Assembly: GCA_038240075.1 (NCBI GenBank)
Contig: JBBSEC010000063.1
Location: forward strand, 1-26,450
Origin: DATBAK01 sp038240075
GTDB taxonomy: Bacteria; Actinomycetota; Acidimicrobiia; IMCC26256; PALSA-610
DNA: 26,450 nt
Direction of reading: 5' to 3'
Of this stretch, positions 23,762 through 26,450 are shown in pieces; position 1 is the first letter of the stretch; each line of letters begins with the position of its first letter. The position numbers and the translations under genes are program-made. The notes beneath the pieces are model-generated. The model did not search any database, was not told where the DNA came from, and saw only the letters and a list, made by a program, of their open reading frames with translations.

Positions 23762-23946
23762 GAGTGTCGGTCGATGCCGACGTCTGCACCGGCCACGGTC
23801 GGTGCTACGTGCTCGCCCCCGACGTCTACGCGCCCGACGACTTCGGTCACTGCATCGTGCTGCGCGCGGAGGTGGGCGACGACCTCGCCGCCCAGGCTCG
23901 CGACGGCGCTGCGAACTGCCCCGAGCGCGCGATCGCTGTCGAATGA
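23758..23946 (+). CDS. P450-partner ferredoxin with Cys-x2-His-x2-Cys motif
   Basis: A 62-residue ferredoxin. Cluster-binding residues are C10, H13, C16 and C54 (in NCPERAI): the CxxHxxC...CP pattern of mycobacterial P450-associated ferredoxins such as FdxE-type proteins. With His in place of the second Cys, the cluster is usually [3Fe-4S]. It is coupled by ATGA to the P450 before it and by ATGA to the SDR after it, so it is almost certainly the redox partner of that P450. It differs from the ferredoxin at 5604, which has Asn at the same position. Confidence 0.92.
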   Translation: MRVSVDADVCTGHGRCYVLAPDVYAPDDFGHCIVLRAEVGDDLAAQARDGAANCPERAIAVE

Positions 23947-24767
23947 ACGACGTCCTCGGATACTCGGGCCGCCGGTGCATCGTCACCGGCGCGGCCTCGG
24001 GGATGGGGGAGGCGACGGCCCGCATCCTCATCGATCTCGGCGCCGAGGTGCACGCGATCGACATCCGCAAGCCCGACCTTCCGGGCATCGCGAGCTACAG
24101 CGAGACCGACCTGTCGGATCCCGTCGCGATCGCCAAGACCGCCGACGCGATCGGCAGCGTCGTGAACAACCTCTTCAACTGCGCGGGGCTCCCGAACAAC
24201 TTCCCCGGCCTCGCGGTGATGTCGGTGAACTTCTGCGGCCTGCGTGCGCTCACCGAGCGGGTGATCCCGCACATGATCGACGGCGCCGCGATCTCGAGCA
24301 TCGCGTCGGTCGCGGGCATGGCGTGGCAGGGCAACCAGGAGAAGCTCGCCGAGCTGCTCGCCACTCCCGACTTCGGCGCGGCGCAGGCGTGGTGCGAAGC
24401 GCATCCCGACGACCTGATGAATGCGTACGGCCTGTCGAAAGAAGCGATCAACATGTACACCGCGGTGCGCTCGGTCGACCTGATCGCGAACGGCATCCGC
24501 ATCAACTGTCTCAACCCCGGCCCGACCGACACGCCGATGATGCCCGCCTTCGAAGCCGCGAACGGGGTCGAGTTCATGCGCGAGTTCCCCAAGCCGATCG
24601 GGCGCAACTCGCGCCCCGAAGAGCAGGCGTGGCCGCTCGTGTTCCTCGGCAGCCCGCGCGCGAGCTACGTCACCGGGGCGAGCATGTTCGCCGACGGTGG
24701 CTTCACCGGAGCGCTGTTCACCGGCCAAGTCGACTTCGCGCGTCTGCTTCCGCCCGGCTTCGCGTAG
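23943..24767 (+). CDS. SDR related to 3-alpha-hydroxysteroid / coniferyl-alcohol dehydrogenases
   Basis: NAD(P)-dependent SDR of 274 residues. TGAASGMG is at 15-22, the strand-two end is AIDIRKPD (Asp40, favouring NAD), the Ser is in ISSIASVAG (119-122), and YGLSK gives Y162 and K166. It has no classical NNAG; NCAGLPNN (79-86) replaces it. The insertion between the Ser and Tyr (about 125-160, with NQEKLAELLATPDF) and LNPGPTDTPMMPAF match the group that includes Comamonas 3-alpha-hydroxysteroid dehydrogenase and coniferyl-alcohol dehydrogenase. The ATG overlaps the ferredoxin stop, so P450, ferredoxin and SDR form one translationally coupled unit. Likely oxidises the alcohol made by the P450. 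Confidence 0.88.
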   Translation: MNDVLGYSGRRCIVTGAASGMGEATARILIDLGAEVHAIDIRKPDLPGIASYSETDLSDPVAIAKTADAIGSVVNNLFNCAGLPNNFPGLAVMSVNFCGLRALTERVIPHMIDGAAISSIASVAGMAWQGNQEKLAELLATPDFGAAQAWCEAHPDDLMNAYGLSKEAINMYTAVRSVDLIANGIRINCLNPGPTDTPMMPAFEAANGVEFMREFPKPIGRNSRPEEQAWPLVFLGSPRASYVTGASMFADGGFTGALFTGQVDFARLLPPGFA

Positions 24768-24802
24768 GCGCGGTCGACAGCCCCGAGCCCGGCGGGTAAA
24801 GA

Positions 24803-24816
24803 TAGAACCGGTTCTA
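24803..24816. promoter_or_regulatory. KstR-like palindromic operator
   Basis: TAGAACCGGTTCTA is a perfect 14-bp palindrome and fits the KstR consensus TNNAACNNGTTNNA described for cholesterol-regulon promoters in actinobacteria. It ends five bases before GGAGG (24821-24825), which precedes ATG 24831. TAAAGA directly before it, with TCGACA 17 bases further upstream, could be weak -10 and -35 elements, so a bound repressor would cover the transcription start. Confidence 0.7.
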
Positions 24817-24830
24817 GCTCGGAGGCGCGC

Positions 24831-26009
24831 ATGTACGTCGGGTACTCGAAGGAACACGAAGCCATGCGCGACGAGCTGCGCGCGTACTACGCGCAGCTCC
24901 TGACTCCCGACGTCGAAGACGAGCTGCGCGGCAGCGAAGGCGCGGGCGCGGTGCCCCGCGCGATCTTCAAGCAGATGTCGGCCGACGGTTGGGTCGGGCT
25001 CCAGTGGCCGAAGGAGTGGGGCGGCAAAGAGCTCGGACCGATCGAGCAGTTCGTCTTCTTCGACGAGTCGATGCGCGCCGGTGCGCCGGTGCCGATGCTC
25101 ACCATCAACTCCGTCGCGCCGACGATCATGCGCTTCGGTACGGAGGAGCAGAAGAACTTCTTCATACCGAAGATCCTCGCGGGCGAGATCCACTTCGCGA
25201 TCGGGTATACCGAAGCCGATGCCGGCACCGACCTTGCGTCGCTCCGCACGCGCGCCGTGCGCGACGGCGACGAGTACGTCATCAACGGGCAGAAGATCTT
25301 CACGAGCCTCGCGACCGACGCCGACTACATCTGGCTTGCCGTTCGCACCGACACGAACGTGAAGAAGCACAAGGGCATCTCGATCATCATCGTGCCCACC
25401 GACACGCCCGGATTCAGCGTGCAGCCCATCGACAACTTCGGCTCGGTGAACACCAACATCACCACCTACGAAGACGTGCGCGTCCCCGCGACGAACCTCG
25501 TGGGTGAGGAGAACCAAGGTTGGTCGCTCATCACGAACCAGCTCAACCACGAGCGGGTCACCCTCTGCTCGTCGGGCGTGATCGAACGCCAGCTGCACGA
25601 CGTGCGCGAATGGGCGCAACAAACGCGTCTCGCCGACGGCCGGCGCGTGATCGACCAGGAATGGGTGCAGCTCAACCTCGCCCGTGTGCACGCGAAGCTC
25701 GAGTTCCTCAAGCTCGCGAACTGGCGGGTCGCGTCGAACGCGACGAGCGGCGCGCCGCTCAACCCAGCCGACGCGTCGACGATCAAGGTCTACGGCACCG
25801 AGTTCTACATGGAGGCCGCGCGGCTGCTGCTCGAGGTGATGGGCTCGGCGGCGACGCTGCGCCGCGGCTCACCCGACGCCGTATTGCGTGGTCGCCTCGA
25901 GGCGCTCGTGCGCTCGATGCACATCCTCACGTTTGGTGGCGGAACCAACGAGATGCAACGCGACCTGATCGCCATCTTCGGGCTGAACATGCCCGGTAGC
26001 CCGCGGTAG
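24831..26009 (+). CDS. Acyl-CoA dehydrogenase, ChsE2/FadE29-like
   Basis: FAD-dependent acyl-CoA dehydrogenase of 392 residues. It follows the actinobacterial FadE29/ChsE2 type through its length: the N-terminal WPKEWGGKELGPIEQ, the flavin motif HFAIGYTEADAGTDLASLRT at 121-140, NGQKIFTS at 152-159, and HKGISIIIVPTDTPGFS. E241 in NQLNHERV is at the place of the ChsE2 catalytic base. The C-terminal TFGGGTNEMQRDLIAIFGL has Gly at the medium-chain Glu position. ChsE2 works with ChsE1 as an alpha2-beta2 pair in shortening the steroid side chain, and a FadE28-like gene follows 13 bases later. The palindrome at 24803 suggests KstR-type control. The actual substrate may be another branched or cyclic acyl-CoA. 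Confidence 0.92.
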   Translation: MYVGYSKEHEAMRDELRAYYAQLLTPDVEDELRGSEGAGAVPRAIFKQMSADGWVGLQWPKEWGGKELGPIEQFVFFDESMRAGAPVPMLTINSVAPTIMRFGTEEQKNFFIPKILAGEIHFAIGYTEADAGTDLASLRTRAVRDGDEYVINGQKIFTSLATDADYIWLAVRTDTNVKKHKGISIIIVPTDTPGFSVQPIDNFGSVNTNITTYEDVRVPATNLVGEENQGWSLITNQLNHERVTLCSSGVIERQLHDVREWAQQTRLADGRRVIDQEWVQLNLARVHAKLEFLKLANWRVASNATSGAPLNPADASTIKVYGTEFYMEAARLLLEVMGSAATLRRGSPDAVLRGRLEALVRSMHILTFGGGTNEMQRDLIAIFGLNMPGSPR

Positions 26010-26022
26010 AAGGACTCGACTC

Positions 26023-26450
26023 ATGGACTTCTCGCTCACCGAGACCCAGCAGGAATTGACCGCGCTCACCGGTCAGATCCTCGGCGACCGCATGACGCTG
26101 CAGCACCTCAAGGCGCTCGAACGATCAGAAGACGGCTTCGACCGCGCTACGTGGGCAGAGCTTGCGAAGGCGAACCTGCTCGGCGTCGCGGTGCCCGAGG
26201 CGCACGGCGGTCTCGGCTTCGGCTTCCTCGACCTGTGCCTCGTGCTGCAGGAGATCGGGCGTCACGTCGCGCCGCTGCCGGTGGTGCCGTGCCTCGTGTC
26301 GGCGGCGCTCCCGATCGCGCAGTTCGGCTCCGACGCGCAGCAGGGCCTGCTCGACGGTGTCGTCGCGGGCACGACCGTGCTCACCGCGGCGCTGACCGAG
26401 CTGCTCGCACCGCCCGACGCGCCCACCACCACGGCGAAGGCCGACGGCGA
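26023..26450 (+). CDS. Acyl-CoA dehydrogenase, ChsE1/FadE28-like (3' partial)
   Basis: The first 142 residues of an acyl-CoA dehydrogenase, cut by the window end with no stop. MDFSLTETQQELTALTGQIL begins at ATG 26023. ANLLGVAVPEAHGGLGFGFLDLCLVLQEIGRHVAPLPVVPCLVSA is the N-terminal domain typical of FadE28-type partners, which begin directly with this helical region. Thirteen bases separate it from the FadE29-like gene on the same strand, as expected for subunits of a heteromeric enzyme. The flavin and catalytic parts lie outside the window, so whether it keeps or lacks the catalytic Glu cannot be seen. Confidence 0.85.
   Translation, partial: MDFSLTETQQELTALTGQILGDRMTLQHLKALERSEDGFDRATWAELAKANLLGVAVPEAHGGLGFGFLDLCLVLQEIGRHVAPLPVVPCLVSAALPIAQFGSDAQQGLLDGVVAGTTVLTAALTELLAPPDAPTTTAKADG

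Overview
The window is high-GC DNA with tightly packed genes, many ATGA or TGATG stop/start overlaps, frequent GTG and TTG starts and strong GGAGG-type ribosome binding sites. The gene content is FadE-type acyl-CoA dehydrogenases, SDRs, a P450 with a mycobacterial-type ferredoxin, a DoxX-like protein, a TIGR03086-type protein and a KstR-like palindrome. This points to an actinobacterium with lipid or steroid catabolism, plausibly of the class Acidimicrobiia; that placement is inference. No tRNA, rRNA, CRISPR array, transposase, integrase or transcription-factor gene was found.

Layout. (1) 1-2858 (+): a diiron ferritin-like protein (5' end cut by the window), an SDR and an APH-type phosphotransferase. 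(2) 2871-4807 (-): a DoxX-like membrane protein followed by two overlapping genes for exported proteins of unknown function. (3) 4945-8833 (+): a stand-alone HD hydrolase of the RelA/SpoT-hydrolase (MESH1) type, then a compact run of ferredoxin, HSL-type alpha/beta hydrolase, SDR and acyl-CoA dehydrogenase. (4) 8845-14363 (-): a branched-chain-amino-acid-type ABC importer in the order binding protein, fused LivH-LivM permease, LivG, LivF, then a small two-helix membrane protein. (5) 14617-16086 (+): an FAD-dependent oxidoreductase. (6) 16091-19187: a fused alpha-beta E1 of a 2-oxoacid dehydrogenase (-), divergent from an E2 acyltransferase (+) that has no lipoyl domain. (7) 19174-21420 (-): a HAD hydrolase, a DinB/maleylpyruvate-isomerase-like protein and a nitrilase-family amidase. 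Three copies of a 49-bp palindromic repeat lie in the gaps between these genes. (8) 21495-26450 (+): an aldo/keto reductase; a translationally coupled P450-ferredoxin-SDR cassette; then, behind a perfect TAGAACCGGTTCTA palindrome, a ChsE2/FadE29-like acyl-CoA dehydrogenase and the start of a ChsE1/FadE28-like partner cut by the window end.

How it may fit together (inference). A hydrophobic substrate would be imported or released by esterase, hydroxylated by the P450 and ferredoxin, oxidised by SDRs, activated, and shortened by acyl-CoA dehydrogenases. The branched-chain 2-oxoacid dehydrogenase handles acyl-CoA production from keto acids. The most notable items are the 49-bp repeat family, the KstR-like operator ahead of the ChsE-like pair, the lipoyl-less E2, the two ferredoxins with non-Cys residues in the cluster motif, and the LivH-LivM fusion.
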